A DNA stretch of 47,177 nt from Archaeoglobi archaeon JdFR-42 (GCA_002010305.1 MTND01000014.1:1-47177); one strand, 5' to 3'. Shown: positions 9,187-17,789, counted from the first letter of the stretch. Numbers and translations are program-made. The notes: generated by a model from the letters alone, not told the origin.

Positions 9187-9939
9187 TCATATATGAGATT
9201 TTAACATGGAATGCATTTTGTTGAGGCCTTTAAGTATTTTATATCCCTTCTCGGTGATCATGTAGTCTCCTTTTTCGTGTCGTTGTAAAATTATTCCATT
9301 TTGAAGTAGTTTCCGTATATGAGAAAGTAAATTCCCACCTCGAAGGCCAGTGAGTTCGGACAGCTCTGAAAAAGTCTTTGGTTCAATTGCAACTGCCTTA
9401 AAAATCTGAAATCGATGTTTGTTGGATAAAGGGTTAAGGACTTCTTTTACTAAGAATTCCTCAGGTATTTCTAGGATGCTCTTCTCTCTTTGCATTTCTG
9501 TGTTGTAAATGTGCAAAGAACGCATTAATCGGACTTGCTTTTTGAAGAGCTCTGTAACTTCTGAAAGGCATATATCACATGTATCTGATTGGGCATTTTT
9601 CCTTATCTCTTCCAGTTCAGACTGGTGTTTCGACAAAGCTTCTTCATCAACTTCCTGACGAATAATCAAGCTGGCATTGTTTTTCAGAAATTCGGTGAAA
9701 TTTGATTTACACACGTCTTTCATGGAACATTGTTGAACCAAATTCCTTTCGAGATCGGTTTCAATATCTTCAATAACGTATCCCATAATGGCATTGGAAA
9801 AATAATCATGGAAGTATGAGAGTAGTGAATTAACATGTTGGTGATCTGATCTTTCTATAAGTCTCTTGATATCATTATGCATTTCAGCCAGTTTTCCTTT
9901 TATTTCGATAATCTCTTGATGAAGTTCATCATCTGTCAT
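9187..9939 (-). CDS. Winged-helix (ArsR/MarR-like) regulator with a Cys-containing sensor region
   Basis: 250 residues. The C-terminal part (about 165-240) is a winged helix: LSNKHRFQIFKAVA, TFSELSELTGLRGGNLLSHIRKLLQNGII, then the wing and an EKGYKIL helix. The N-terminal 160 residues are helical, begin with a coiled-coil-like EIKGKLAEMHNDIKRLIE, and carry two Cys pairs (CSMKDVC and CDIC) that could bind metal or sense redox state (inference). It is divergent from the 55-residue/DsrE-like pair and upstream of the HdrD-like gene, so these are candidate targets. A TATA-like stretch lies at about 9960-9971 on its strand. Confidence 0.78.
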   Translation of the reverse strand: MTDDELHQEIIEIKGKLAEMHNDIKRLIERSDHQHVNSLLSYFHDYFSNAIMGYVIEDIETDLERNLVQQCSMKDVCKSNFTEFLKNNASLIIRQEVDEEALSKHQSELEEIRKNAQSDTCDICLSEVTELFKKQVRLMRSLHIYNTEMQREKSILEIPEEFLVKEVLNPLSNKHRFQIFKAVAIEPKTFSELSELTGLRGGNLLSHIRKLLQNGIILQRHEKGDYMITEKGYKILKGLNKMHSMLKSHI

Positions 9940-9959
9940 CCATGCCCATCTCGTTATGT

Positions 9960-10065
9960 GGGTATAAAAAAGTCTCTATTACAACTTTTAAAGTTATTTT
10001 TGTGTACTTGATATATTTTAATAATAATTAAGTATATAAATATAGAATAAACTGTTTATAGTAAG
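9960..10065. promoter_or_regulatory. Divergent promoter region with central palindrome
   Basis: A minus-strand TATA-like element (CTTTTTTATACC, about 9960-9971) faces the regulator start at 9939, and a plus-strand one (GTATATAAATAT, about 10031-10042) precedes the ATG at 10077. Between them, near 9983-9995, is AACTTT-T-AAAGTT, a perfect 13-base palindrome that could be the operator of the regulator (inference). Confidence 0.5.
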
Positions 10066-10076
10066 GAACGAATCTG

Positions 10077-10244
10077 ATGTTGAAAGGAAACTACAAGAGT
10101 GGATCACTGATGATGAGAGGGATGAAAGAAATGAAATGCTCTTTGGAAAAAGAGGATTTCCTTGAAATGTCTAGAAAAGTGGCAGATGATGTTGTTCAAA
10201 AACTTGGATCAAAAAATAATGTGTCAATGAGGGTAGAGGTGTGA
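10077..10244 (+). CDS. Small 55-residue protein of unknown function
   Basis: Short frame that begins MLKGNYKSGSLMMRGMKEMK and ends VSMRVEV. It starts about 35 bases after a good TATA element, and its stop overlaps the ATG of the DsrE-like gene (TGATG), so the two are probably translationally coupled. Rich in Lys and Met, with one Cys. No family recognised. The promoter placement and overlap are the evidence that it is real. Confidence 0.55.
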   Translation: MLKGNYKSGSLMMRGMKEMKCSLEKEDFLEMSRKVADDVVQKLGSKNNVSMRVEV

Positions 10245-10630
10245 TGTATATGAAAATGAACACTATGCAGAAAGTAGTGATTTTTTTGCATGCTGAACCT
10301 GGAACCCATGATGCCCTAGGAAGGTGTGCGCATGCACTTTTATATGCACTGGAATTACACGAACAGGGGGTGGATGTACATCTGATCTTTGACGGTGGTG
10401 GTACCAAGTGGATTCCTGAGTTATTGAAAAAAGACCATCTCTTGAATCCTCTTTACAGAAAAGTCGAGAAGTTGGGAATTATAGATGCAGTATGCGATTA
10501 CTGTATCAGTGCTTTTGATGTTGAAAGAAAAACCATCGAACAAGCTAATCTATCCATAAATGGAGATTATCAAGGACATCCGAGTCTTGCATCGTATGTA
10601 TTGAAAGGCTATCAGATCATCTGTCTGTAA
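10244..10630 (+). CDS. DsrE/DsrF-like family protein
   Basis: 128-residue single-domain protein with the DsrE-like fold signature: a first strand KVVIFLHAEP, a helix ALGRCAHALLYALELHEQG, then VDVHLIFDGGG, and a late VCDYCISAFDVE segment with a C-x2-C pair. DsrE-family proteins carry sulfur on Cys in relay systems or act as small regulators; here the CDYC pair is the candidate sulfur-handling site. It is coupled to the upstream 55-residue frame and divergent from a Cys-containing regulator. The role is not clear. Confidence 0.7.
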   Translation: MYMKMNTMQKVVIFLHAEPGTHDALGRCAHALLYALELHEQGVDVHLIFDGGGTKWIPELLKKDHLLNPLYRKVEKLGIIDAVCDYCISAFDVERKTIEQANLSINGDYQGHPSLASYVLKGYQIICL

Positions 10631-10730
10631 CATAAGGAAACCTGTATTAAGGTGATAATCGTTTCTTTGAATGGATTCATAAAATCTAAAAATAGATTTA
10701 AGATGGGTGATACATTAAAGAGGTGATGAT

Positions 10731-11693
10731 ATGCTAGATGAAATATACAAAAAAGGTAAAGAAAAGCTGAAAGAAATAGGAATTTATGAGGATTGTGAGG
10801 TAGGAGTAGAAACAGGATTTGTTAACGAGCATAATGCGGAAATCTTTAGGAGATTCCATCTCGTCATGGCAGGGATAGATGCTGAATTTGCTGATATCAG
10901 TACTTCAGCTTTTGGAATTTCTCTGAATACCCCTATCATGATGGCCCAGATAACATATCCAATCCCCCGGATTACAGATAATGCCCTCATAAAAATCGCT
11001 CAAGCGTTGAAAGAAACTGGCTCCATGATGTGGCTCGGTTTCCCAATTCCAGATAATCTGGAAGAAATAGCAAAAATCGTCCCGGTTGGTCAGATGATAA
11101 AGCCATATAAGGACAGAAAGAAAATCTTTGAAGCGATAGATTATGTAGAGGACTCAGGGGCATCTGCATTTGGGGTGGATTTTGACTCAGGAGCGAGGAC
11201 CAAGTATCTGGGGAAGTTAAGGGGACCTGAATCGAAACCCCTCTCATCTGAGGAAATAAAAGATATAATGAACGCATCAGACCTCCCCTTCTTATTGAAG
11301 GGAGTACTGAGCATTAAAGATGCAAAAAAAGCCATGAAGATTGGAGTGGAGAATATTCTCGTTACCAATCATGCGGCTCATACTCTGGATTATCTACCTC
11401 ATCCACTGGAAGTCCTTCCTGATATAATGAAGGTTATCCATGAGGATACCAGTGTGTTTGTTGACAGCGGATTCAGGCGGGGGTCAGATGCGTTTAAGGC
11501 TCTTGCCCTTGGAGCAGATATAATCATGCTGGGCAGACCAATAATCTATGGACTTGCTGCGGGGGGGAAAGATGGTGTAAAGGAGGTCATATCAACCATT
11601 TCTGAAGAACTGAGGAGAATTATGACAATGTGTGGGGCGAAAAGTATCTCCGATGTAGATGAATCGATGATTTCTGTCTGTAGATTCAGATGA
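10731..11693 (+). CDS. FMN-dependent alpha-hydroxy-acid dehydrogenase-like (TIM-barrel) protein
   Basis: 320 residues with the FMN barrel of the glycolate oxidase / type 2 IPP isomerase superfamily: LNTPIMMAQI at the start of the barrel, FLLKGVLSIKDAKKAMKIG with the FMN Lys, and VDSGFRRGSDAFKALALGADIIMLGRP for the FMN phosphate. The catalytic loop reads NHAAHTLDYLPHPLEVLPDI, where classical hydroxy-acid oxidases have NHGGRQLD. The base His is kept, but the substrate-carboxylate Arg position is His. GAGGTGATG precedes the ATG. Substrate unknown; probably a distinct archaeal clade. Confidence 0.75.
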   Translation: MLDEIYKKGKEKLKEIGIYEDCEVGVETGFVNEHNAEIFRRFHLVMAGIDAEFADISTSAFGISLNTPIMMAQITYPIPRITDNALIKIAQALKETGSMMWLGFPIPDNLEEIAKIVPVGQMIKPYKDRKKIFEAIDYVEDSGASAFGVDFDSGARTKYLGKLRGPESKPLSSEEIKDIMNASDLPFLLKGVLSIKDAKKAMKIGVENILVTNHAAHTLDYLPHPLEVLPDIMKVIHEDTSVFVDSGFRRGSDAFKALALGADIIMLGRPIIYGLAAGGKDGVKEVISTISEELRRIMTMCGAKSISDVDESMISVCRFR

Positions 11694-11902
11694 TAAAAGA
11701 GTGTATCAAACCAGACAAACCATCTCTTATTTTTAATCATGGTCCTGTATGGGAAGCTACTTTATATAATGGGTTTGAGATGAAAATGTCGAAATTGTAT
11801 GATATTTTTTATGGTTTTTCGAGGTTTTGATTCTCCATAAAGGATCAATCTCTATGTGAATCTATTGGAATACAAGTATGGTGAAATGTCGTTGGGGGGA
11901 TT

Positions 11903-11915
11903 GATTTATAAAATA
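11903..11915 (+). promoter_or_regulatory. TATA element of cfbB
   Basis: GATTTATAAAATAA lies about 25-30 bases upstream of the ATG at 11938, which suggests a leaderless or nearly leaderless transcript and supports that start codon. A second TATA-like stretch (CTTTATATAATGG) lies near 11760. Confidence 0.5.
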
Positions 11916-11937
11916 ATAGTGAAGATATCATCTTTTG

Positions 11938-13284
11938 ATGTCTTTCCATGGAATTCTTATCGGTGCCACAGGAAGTGGAAGTGGAAAAACTATAATTTCA
12001 TTGTGTATAGCATCTGTTCTAAAAAAAAGGGGTTATAGAATTCAGCCTTTCAAAGTTGGCCCAGACTTCATTGATCCCACTCATTATGCTCACTCTCTTG
12101 GAGTTCCAGCAGTAAATCTTGATGTTTTCATGATGGGTGAAAATGAAGTTAAAAAATCCTTCGCTCGATGGACTCGCAAAGCAGATTTTGCGTTTGTCGA
12201 AGGAGTCATGGGTCTGTATGATGGTTATAAAGGCTCTGACATTGCAAGTTCAGCACACATAGCAAAAATTCTCGGGTTACCCGTTGTGTTAATTATAGAT
12301 GTCAGGGGAATGTCCCGAAGCGCCGCAGCAGTTATTAGGGGTTTTAGGGATTACGATCCTGAAATCCAATTTAGAGGAGTCATCCTGAATAATGTGGGTG
12401 GTAAATCCCACAAAGCTATGGTTGAAAATTCACTTCAGGAAATTGGTATAGAATTGCTAGGAGCTTTCCCCAAACTGAAAGAGTTTTCCATGGAAAGTAG
12501 GCATCTTGGGCTTAAAATGGGTTTTGAAGAAAAGAAAAACTGGAAAAAGCTGGCTGAAATTGGAGAGAGGTATTTAGATGTTGAAAGAATTGTAGAGATA
12601 TCAGAAGTATCAGAAGCTGAAGTTTGGTCAGATAATGGAGATTCTGAAGATGGCCTAAAAAATAAAAAAGATGAAAACAAAGTTCGAATAGGTGTCCCTT
12701 TCGATGAAGCGTTTTGTTTTTATTACTTAGATAATATAGAATATCTAAAACGATATGCTGATGTAAAGTTTTTTTCACCTTTGCAAGGGGAATTCACTGA
12801 ATGTGACGGGTATTATATCGGGGGAGGGTATCCAGAACTTTATGCAGAACAGCTGGAAAAAAGCAAGTCAACTGAGAAGATTAGAAAAGAAGCAGAAGAG
12901 GAGAAGCCAATATATGGAGAGTGTGGAGGTTTTATGTATCTTTCTAGGATTTTAACAGTTGGGAAGAAAAAATATAAAATGTGTGGGGTTCTGGATGTGG
13001 ACATCGTCCAGACAGATAAACTCCAGGCTCTTGGATATGTAAAAGGAAAAGCTGTTACATCTAATCCTGTGTTTTTAGATGGATTTAAGGGTCATGAGTT
13101 CCATTACTCCGTAGCATATCCTGATAGAGATGTAAAATATGCCTTCAGAGTTACTGGAAAAGGTATCTGCGAAGGATACGATGGACAAATGGCCCATTCT
13201 ACGGTAGGTGGATATACTCATGTCCATTTTTCCAGTACTTCCCTTGAACATTTTATCACGAACTGTAGAAGAAAATCTGAATAA
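11938..13284 (+). CDS. cfbB: CbiA/CfbB-family a,c-diamide synthase (likely Ni-sirohydrochlorin amidating, F430 pathway)
   Basis: ATP- and glutamine-dependent amidation of the a and c side chains of a sirohydrochlorin-derived tetrapyrrole. The N-terminal half is an ATPase of the dethiobiotin-synthetase type (GATGSGSGKTIISLCIA, KVGPDFIDPTHYA, FVEGVMGLYDGYKG). The C-terminal half is a class I glutamine amidotransferase with YIGGGYPELYAEQL, the nucleophile Cys in PIYGECGGFMYLSRI, and a late THVHFSS. An acidic linker (about 215-245) joins them. In MCR-type archaea a single member can serve F430, cobamides or both; cfbB is inferred from the nickel/F420/A2 context. Confidence 0.83.
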   Translation: MSFHGILIGATGSGSGKTIISLCIASVLKKRGYRIQPFKVGPDFIDPTHYAHSLGVPAVNLDVFMMGENEVKKSFARWTRKADFAFVEGVMGLYDGYKGSDIASSAHIAKILGLPVVLIIDVRGMSRSAAAVIRGFRDYDPEIQFRGVILNNVGGKSHKAMVENSLQEIGIELLGAFPKLKEFSMESRHLGLKMGFEEKKNWKKLAEIGERYLDVERIVEISEVSEAEVWSDNGDSEDGLKNKKDENKVRIGVPFDEAFCFYYLDNIEYLKRYADVKFFSPLQGEFTECDGYYIGGGYPELYAEQLEKSKSTEKIRKEAEEEKPIYGECGGFMYLSRILTVGKKKYKMCGVLDVDIVQTDKLQALGYVKGKAVTSNPVFLDGFKGHEFHYSVAYPDRDVKYAFRVTGKGICEGYDGQMAHSTVGGYTHVHFSSTSLEHFITNCRRKSE

Positions 13285-13601
13285 TGGATTGGGAGGTATA
13301 TTTATACAAAAAGGAAACTTTAAAGAATAAGAATTCTTTACGGTTGGGTTATATTGTGTTCATTGAACCAAAAAGTTTATAAACACGAATGAGCTACCAA
13401 TTTTTACCCCCCAACAACCCCCCTCCCTTTTCTATTCTATCGAGGGGGGCCCCCTTTATTACCCCACTATTATCTCATTTTTAACCCTATCTTACATTAT
13501 GGGTATGTAGCCCCACTTTTTTTGCAGTTCTCTGTAATGTTGCAGTAAAATTGATTTTTCAGTAATTTAAAAAGGATTGATAGTACCAAAAGAACAAATG
13601 T
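13285..13601. other. 317-base convergent intergenic region with C/G-rich tract and a possible small RNA
   Basis: It lies between the 3' ends of cfbB (+) and metG (-), where only terminators are expected. It contains AAAGTTTATAAACACG (about 13373-13388), a good TATA element facing plus, then at about 13407-13456 the C-rich run ACCCCCCAACAACCCCCCTC followed by GAGGGGGGCCCCC, which forms a strong stem, and a run of seven T at about 13515-13521. The minus strand holds closely spaced G-runs able to form a G-quadruplex. No coding frame was seen. Confidence 0.5.
13376..13521 (+). ncRNA. Candidate small RNA with its own promoter
   Basis: A TATA element at about 13376-13384, a predicted transcript start near 13405-13410, a G/C-rich stem (CCCCCCTC with GAGGGGGG) and a T-run stop near 13515-13521 would define an RNA of about 110 bases. 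The evidence is only architecture; no known RNA family was recognised. It may instead be a bidirectional terminator for the two converging genes. Confidence 0.3.
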
Positions 13602-15581
13602 TCATCGAACTATACTCCCAGTTGGAACCTCTTTCTCTGTTTTTAGTAATACTGGCTTTCCATTAACATCTGCAGCGAGAATCATGCCCTGACTTTCAAC
13701 TCCCATGAGTTTTGCAGGTTTCATGTTAACCAGTATGGGCACAAGCTCTCCTATAAGCTCTTCAGGTCTATAGGACGTAGCAAACCCAGCAACAATCTGT
13801 CGTTTTTCATCTCCAATGTCCACTTCCAGTTTAAGAAGCTTACTGGACCCTTTTATCCGTTCTGCAGCAATTATCTTTCCAATGCGAATATTCATTTTCT
13901 GGAAGTCTTCCAGAGTAACGTACTCCTGTGTATCTGTATTGCCCATTTTCTCAATCCTCCTGATGAGTTTTTCCTGCATTTCGATAATTTTCTCTTTTTC
14001 AATCTTTTTAAAGGGCACCGAAGGTCTCGATAATTTGAGTGGTGATATTTCCACTTGAACATCTTCGATTTTTAAACTAGTGGTATCAATACCAATTATA
14101 TCTCCGATCTCTTTCATGCTAGAAGGCATTACTGGATAAAATAGAATTGTCAGAGCTTTAACAATCTGAAGACAATCTTTAATGACCTGCTGACACTTTT
14201 CTAGATTGGATTTAATAAGTTCCCAGGGCTTGTTATGCTGGAAATAAGAGTTGCCAAAGGATGCCAGCTCCATTACAGCATCGCTTGCTTCTTTGAATTC
14301 ATAACTCTCTATACTCTCTATAACGTTCTTTCTAGCCTCCTCAATTTTTTTAATGATCTCTGAGGATACAGATACTTCTGGAATCCTGCCGAAGTTCTTC
14401 CATGTGAAGTGAAGTACTCGATACATGAAGTTACCAAGAGTGTTAACCAGCTCATTATTCACCTTATCTTCGAAAATCTTCCATGAAAAGTTGAGATCTT
14501 TCTGATGGGATGTATAATTTACTAGGTAATATCTTAGATAGTCAGGATGAAACCCCTCTTTGAGATAATCATCTTCAACCCACACCACATAGCCTCTGCT
14601 TTTTGAGAAGGTCTTATCTTGGATTTTAACCATTCCTGAAGCAACAACGGCACTAGGGAGAGTGTAACCCGCACCTTTCAGCATAGCTGGCCAGAAAATA
14701 CAATGATGGTAGACGATATCAAGTCCGATAAAATGAACAATCTCGCTTTTCTCTTTCCAGATCTCCTCCCAGTTAATACCGGTTCTTTTCGCATATTCTT
14801 CTGTAAATGAGATATAGCCAATGGGGGCATCAACCCAAACATAAACCACCATATCGTCCCTTCCTGGAAATTTAACACCCCAATCAAGATTCCTTGAAAT
14901 ACACCAGTCCTTCAGCTCCCTTTTAACCCATTCTCTGGCATAATTAAGAGCATTTTCAGTTCCCTTAAGGTCTTCGAGATATCTTAGAAGAAACTCCTTG
15001 AAGGAAGATAACCTGAAAAAATAATGCTCTTGTTCTCTATACTCAGCCTTTGCTCCATCGATTTTACATCTTGGATTAAGGATCTCTCCGGGCTCAAGAT
15101 GTCTTCCACATCCTTGGTCACATTCGTCTCCTCTAGCCTCCATCCCGCAATAAGGGCAGGTCCCTTCCACATACCTGTCGGGTAGGAATCTGTCACAAAC
15201 AGGACAGTATGCCAGTGGGATCGTCTTTGAATATACATAGCCATTACGGATCAACTCCAAGACAATCTCTTGGGTTCTGTGGTGGTTTGAGTAATCATCA
15301 GTAGATCCGTAATAATCGAATTCGATACTCATTTTCTCAAATATTTCCTTGAAGTGCCTGTGATATATCTTAATGAGCTCTTTTGGAGTCATATTTCTTT
15401 CTTCTGCGTTTATAACTATGGGTGTCCCATGGGTGTCTGACCCGCATACAAATACCACATCTTTTCCTAGCATTCTGAGATACCTGACATACACATCAGC
15501 CGGGATATAAGTTCTGAGATGCCCAATATGGCATGGACCATTGGCATAAGGAAGGCCACACGTTACTAGGGTCTTCATCAC
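13602..15581 (-). CDS. metG: Methionyl-tRNA synthetase with C-terminal tRNA-binding (EMAP-like) domain
   Basis: 659 residues. Seen: CGLPYANGPCHIGHLRTYIP (HIGH region), a zinc domain with YCPVCDRFLP, CPYCG and CDQGCG, the KMSKS-like KTFSKSRG, and the anticodon-binding domain near NFMYRVLHFTWKNFG. From about residue 545 there is a Trbp111/EMAP-type domain (MNIRIGKIIAAERI, LLKLEVDIGDEKRQIVAGFA, ESQGMILAA), which in other archaea is often a separate protein. Its start overlaps the hisB stop, so it is the last gene of the hisG-hisA-hisB-metG operon. Confidence 0.96.
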   Translation of the reverse strand: MMKTLVTCGLPYANGPCHIGHLRTYIPADVYVRYLRMLGKDVVFVCGSDTHGTPIVINAEERNMTPKELIKIYHRHFKEIFEKMSIEFDYYGSTDDYSNHHRTQEIVLELIRNGYVYSKTIPLAYCPVCDRFLPDRYVEGTCPYCGMEARGDECDQGCGRHLEPGEILNPRCKIDGAKAEYREQEHYFFRLSSFKEFLLRYLEDLKGTENALNYAREWVKRELKDWCISRNLDWGVKFPGRDDMVVYVWVDAPIGYISFTEEYAKRTGINWEEIWKEKSEIVHFIGLDIVYHHCIFWPAMLKGAGYTLPSAVVASGMVKIQDKTFSKSRGYVVWVEDDYLKEGFHPDYLRYYLVNYTSHQKDLNFSWKIFEDKVNNELVNTLGNFMYRVLHFTWKNFGRIPEVSVSSEIIKKIEEARKNVIESIESYEFKEASDAVMELASFGNSYFQHNKPWELIKSNLEKCQQVIKDCLQIVKALTILFYPVMPSSMKEIGDIIGIDTTSLKIEDVQVEISPLKLSRPSVPFKKIEKEKIIEMQEKLIRRIEKMGNTDTQEYVTLEDFQKMNIRIGKIIAAERIKGSSKLLKLEVDIGDEKRQIVAGFATSYRPEELIGELVPILVNMKPAKLMGVESQGMILAADVNGKPVLLKTEKEVPTGSIVR

Positions 15582-16150
15582 ATCACTCCTTTCACGCTTG
15601 GTATATCATCACCTGTTATTTCAATGGCACATTTAAGGGCACGAGCAAAGCCTTTGAAAAGGGACTCAACCATGTGGTGATAGTTTTTACCCTTAACTTC
15701 TGCATACAGGTTTATCCCCGATTCCCTGCAGAAAGTTTCGAAGAAATGGGTTATGTTGTGCATCATAATTCCTCCTACTCTTCCTGCAGGCAGAGTAGAG
15801 ATAGTGGCGATTCCTCTTCCACTGACGTCTACTCCGATTAATGATGCAGCTTCGTCCATAGGTAGGATAGAGTCTCCAAATCTGTTTATCCCTTTTTTAT
15901 CTCCTAGGGCTTTTTTAATTGCGTTTCCCAGTACTATAGCTAGGTCCTCTATGAGATGGTGTTCATCCACTTTCAAGTCTCCTTTAGCACTAATTTTCAT
16001 GCTGATTCCTGAATGCTTTGAGAAAGTAGTGAGCATATGATCCATAAATCCAAGGCCTGTGTTTATATCTGATTTCCCCTTTCCATCTATACTGATAGAT
16101 ATCTCAATTTCAGTCTCTTTCGTTTTCCTTTTTATCTTGGCTTTTCTCAT
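15578..16150 (-). CDS. hisB: Imidazoleglycerol-phosphate dehydratase
   Basis: Dehydration of imidazole-glycerol phosphate to imidazole-acetol phosphate in histidine synthesis. Seen: TKETEIEISISIDG, NTGLGFMDHMLTTFSKHSG, DEHHLIEDLAIVLG, the second motif FFETFCRESGINLY, and KNYHHMVESLFKGFARAL, giving the paired His/Glu metal sites. 190 residues is the normal length of the monofunctional enzyme. It is 4 bases from hisA upstream and overlaps metG downstream. Confidence 0.97.
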   Translation of the reverse strand: MRKAKIKRKTKETEIEISISIDGKGKSDINTGLGFMDHMLTTFSKHSGISMKISAKGDLKVDEHHLIEDLAIVLGNAIKKALGDKKGINRFGDSILPMDEAASLIGVDVSGRGIATISTLPAGRVGGIMMHNITHFFETFCRESGINLYAEVKGKNYHHMVESLFKGFARALKCAIEITGDDIPSVKGVM

Positions 16151-16154
16151 TTCA

Positions 16155-16895
16155 TCACCCTATTTTTATATGGTTATGCAATTTTTTTATTAGATAGGAG
16201 AGATCAATTTTACCTGTATAGAGGGCTGATCCAATTACCACCCCTTTTGCTCCGGTCTCTTGAATGGCCAGAACATCTTCATTTTTTGTAATGCCACCTG
16301 AAATGTAACAGGGCCTTTTCAAGGATTTCACAGTTCTCTCAATTATATTATAATTTATCCCTTTCATCAGCCCTTCCACCTCAATGTTAGTAAAAAGGAA
16401 AGATATCTCGAGGTCCTCGAACGTACGTGCCAGATCTAGGGTTTTAACTCCACTATCCTCTTTCCAGCCTTTAATCATGACTCTATCTTTTCTCGAATCT
16501 ATGGCAACCATTATTTGCCATGGAAATTTTTCAGAGAGTCTAGAAATTATTTCTGGTTTTTCAACAGCAACAGTTCCCAAAATGACTCTATCGACGCCCA
16601 TATTCAGCAGAGTCAGAGCAGTCTCCTCACTACGGATTCCTCCACCAACTTGGATGGTAACATCTGGAAAAGATCTTCGAATTGACGAGATTGTTCTGCT
16701 ATGGGTGAGCTTCCCACCCACTGCACCATCGAGGTCTATTATATGGAGACCTGTTGCTCCTTCTTCGATCCATTGCTCTGCTACTTTACGAGGGTCATCG
16801 AGGCTGATAATCTCTCTGTCAAAATCTCCTTGCTGTAACTGGACAACTTTCCCCTTTCTGAGATCTATGGCCGGAAGTATCTCGAAATCTCTCAT
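16155..16895 (-). CDS. hisA: Phosphoribosylformimino-5-aminoimidazole carboxamide ribotide isomerase
   Basis: TIM-barrel isomerase of histidine synthesis. Seen: EILPAIDLRKGKVVQL with the catalytic Asp, LHIIDLDGAVGG, VQVGGGIRSEETALTLL-type N-terminal phosphate site, and ISGGITKNEDVLAI with GVVIGSALYTGKI. 246 residues, full length. Its start overlaps the hisG stop (ATGA-type coupling). Confidence 0.96.
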   Translation of the reverse strand: MRDFEILPAIDLRKGKVVQLQQGDFDREIISLDDPRKVAEQWIEEGATGLHIIDLDGAVGGKLTHSRTISSIRRSFPDVTIQVGGGIRSEETALTLLNMGVDRVILGTVAVEKPEIISRLSEKFPWQIMVAIDSRKDRVMIKGWKEDSGVKTLDLARTFEDLEISFLFTNIEVEGLMKGINYNIIERTVKSLKRPCYISGGITKNEDVLAIQETGAKGVVIGSALYTGKIDLSYLIKKLHNHIKIG

Positions 16896-17740
16896 AATAC
16901 TATCCTCTGAATAGGAGTGACAAGAATATCTCTGGCTCCTGCTTTTTTTAATTTGTTTATGGTATCAAAAAGCTCATCTTCGTGAACCACCACATGCACT
17001 GCAACAATGGGTTCATCAGCCTCCACTTTCATCACAGTAGGGCCTTTCATTCCAGGAACAAGTTGTTTAATTTTCTCGAGAGCCTCTTCCGGGACGTTCA
17101 TCATCACATATCTCATTCCTTCCGCTCTTACCACGCTTTCAATGGCCAGTAGAATCTCTCTTACTTCTCCAGATGGGTATGCGTCTTCATTACAAATTAG
17201 TACTGCATTGGTTTTCATGATAGTGTAGAGGGGGATTAAACGGTTAATGGCCAGAGTGGTTCCCGAACTTGTCAGATCAACTATTGCATCGGAGATTCCT
17301 ATCTGAGGAGCAGTTTCACATGCACCAGAGATTTCTACTACTTCGACACTGATATCCCTTTCATCAAAAAATTGTCTGGTTATATTTGGAAATTCAGTGG
17401 CTATTCGCTTTCCTTTCAGATCTTCTAAAGTTGATATGTTGCTACTGTCAGGTACAGCAACCACCAGAGAAGCGTGTCCGAAGTTCAGATCGAGCAATTT
17501 CACAACCTTGGCGTTTAGTTCTTCAATGAGATCGATGCCAGTGATACCCATTTCTGCTGCTCCAATTTCCACATATCCTGGTATATCTCTGGCTCTGGAA
17601 AATAGAACCTGTATGTGGGGTTTTATAGTGTTGACTATCAACCGTCGTGGGGCATCGTTTTCGACTTTTAATCCTGCTTTTTTCAATAGCTCAAGGGAAG
17701 GTTCATGAAGTCTACCCTTATTTGGTATGGCAATTTTCAT
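16892..17740 (-). CDS. hisG: ATP phosphoribosyltransferase, long form
   Basis: First and feedback-controlled step of histidine synthesis. Seen: KIAIPNKGRLHEPSLELLKKAG, RDIPGYVEIGAAEMGITGIDLIEE, DLTSSGTTL for PRPP, and a C-terminal ACT-like regulatory domain (VVVHEDELFDTINKLKKAGA), so this is the HisZ-independent long form. The frame can be extended to 17800, but ATG 17740 gives the family N-terminus, and a minus-strand TATA element (TTTATATAAGC, about 17763-17773) sits 25-30 bases before it. Confidence 0.95.
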   Translation of the reverse strand: MKIAIPNKGRLHEPSLELLKKAGLKVENDAPRRLIVNTIKPHIQVLFSRARDIPGYVEIGAAEMGITGIDLIEELNAKVVKLLDLNFGHASLVVAVPDSSNISTLEDLKGKRIATEFPNITRQFFDERDISVEVVEISGACETAPQIGISDAIVDLTSSGTTLAINRLIPLYTIMKTNAVLICNEDAYPSGEVREILLAIESVVRAEGMRYVMMNVPEEALEKIKQLVPGMKGPTVMKVEADEPIVAVHVVVHEDELFDTINKLKKAGARDILVTPIQRIVL

Positions 17741-17762
17741 CTTATTTTCAAAGGAGTTATGC

Positions 17763-17789
17763 TTATATAAAAATCCTATACCTTTATAA
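17763..17789. promoter_or_regulatory. Divergent TATA elements of hisG (-) and the AdoMet synthetase gene (+)
   Basis: TTATATAAAAAT (about 17763-17774) read on the minus strand places the hisG start about 25 bases downstream. ACCTTTATAACC (about 17778-17789) read on the plus strand places a transcript start near 17810, ahead of GGTGATG and the ATG cluster at 17828-17836. Confidence 0.5.

Noticed and set aside
13602-15581. MetG fused to its tRNA-binding domain as an anomaly
   Set aside because: Both separate and fused EMAP-like domains are known in archaea; the arrangement is normal.
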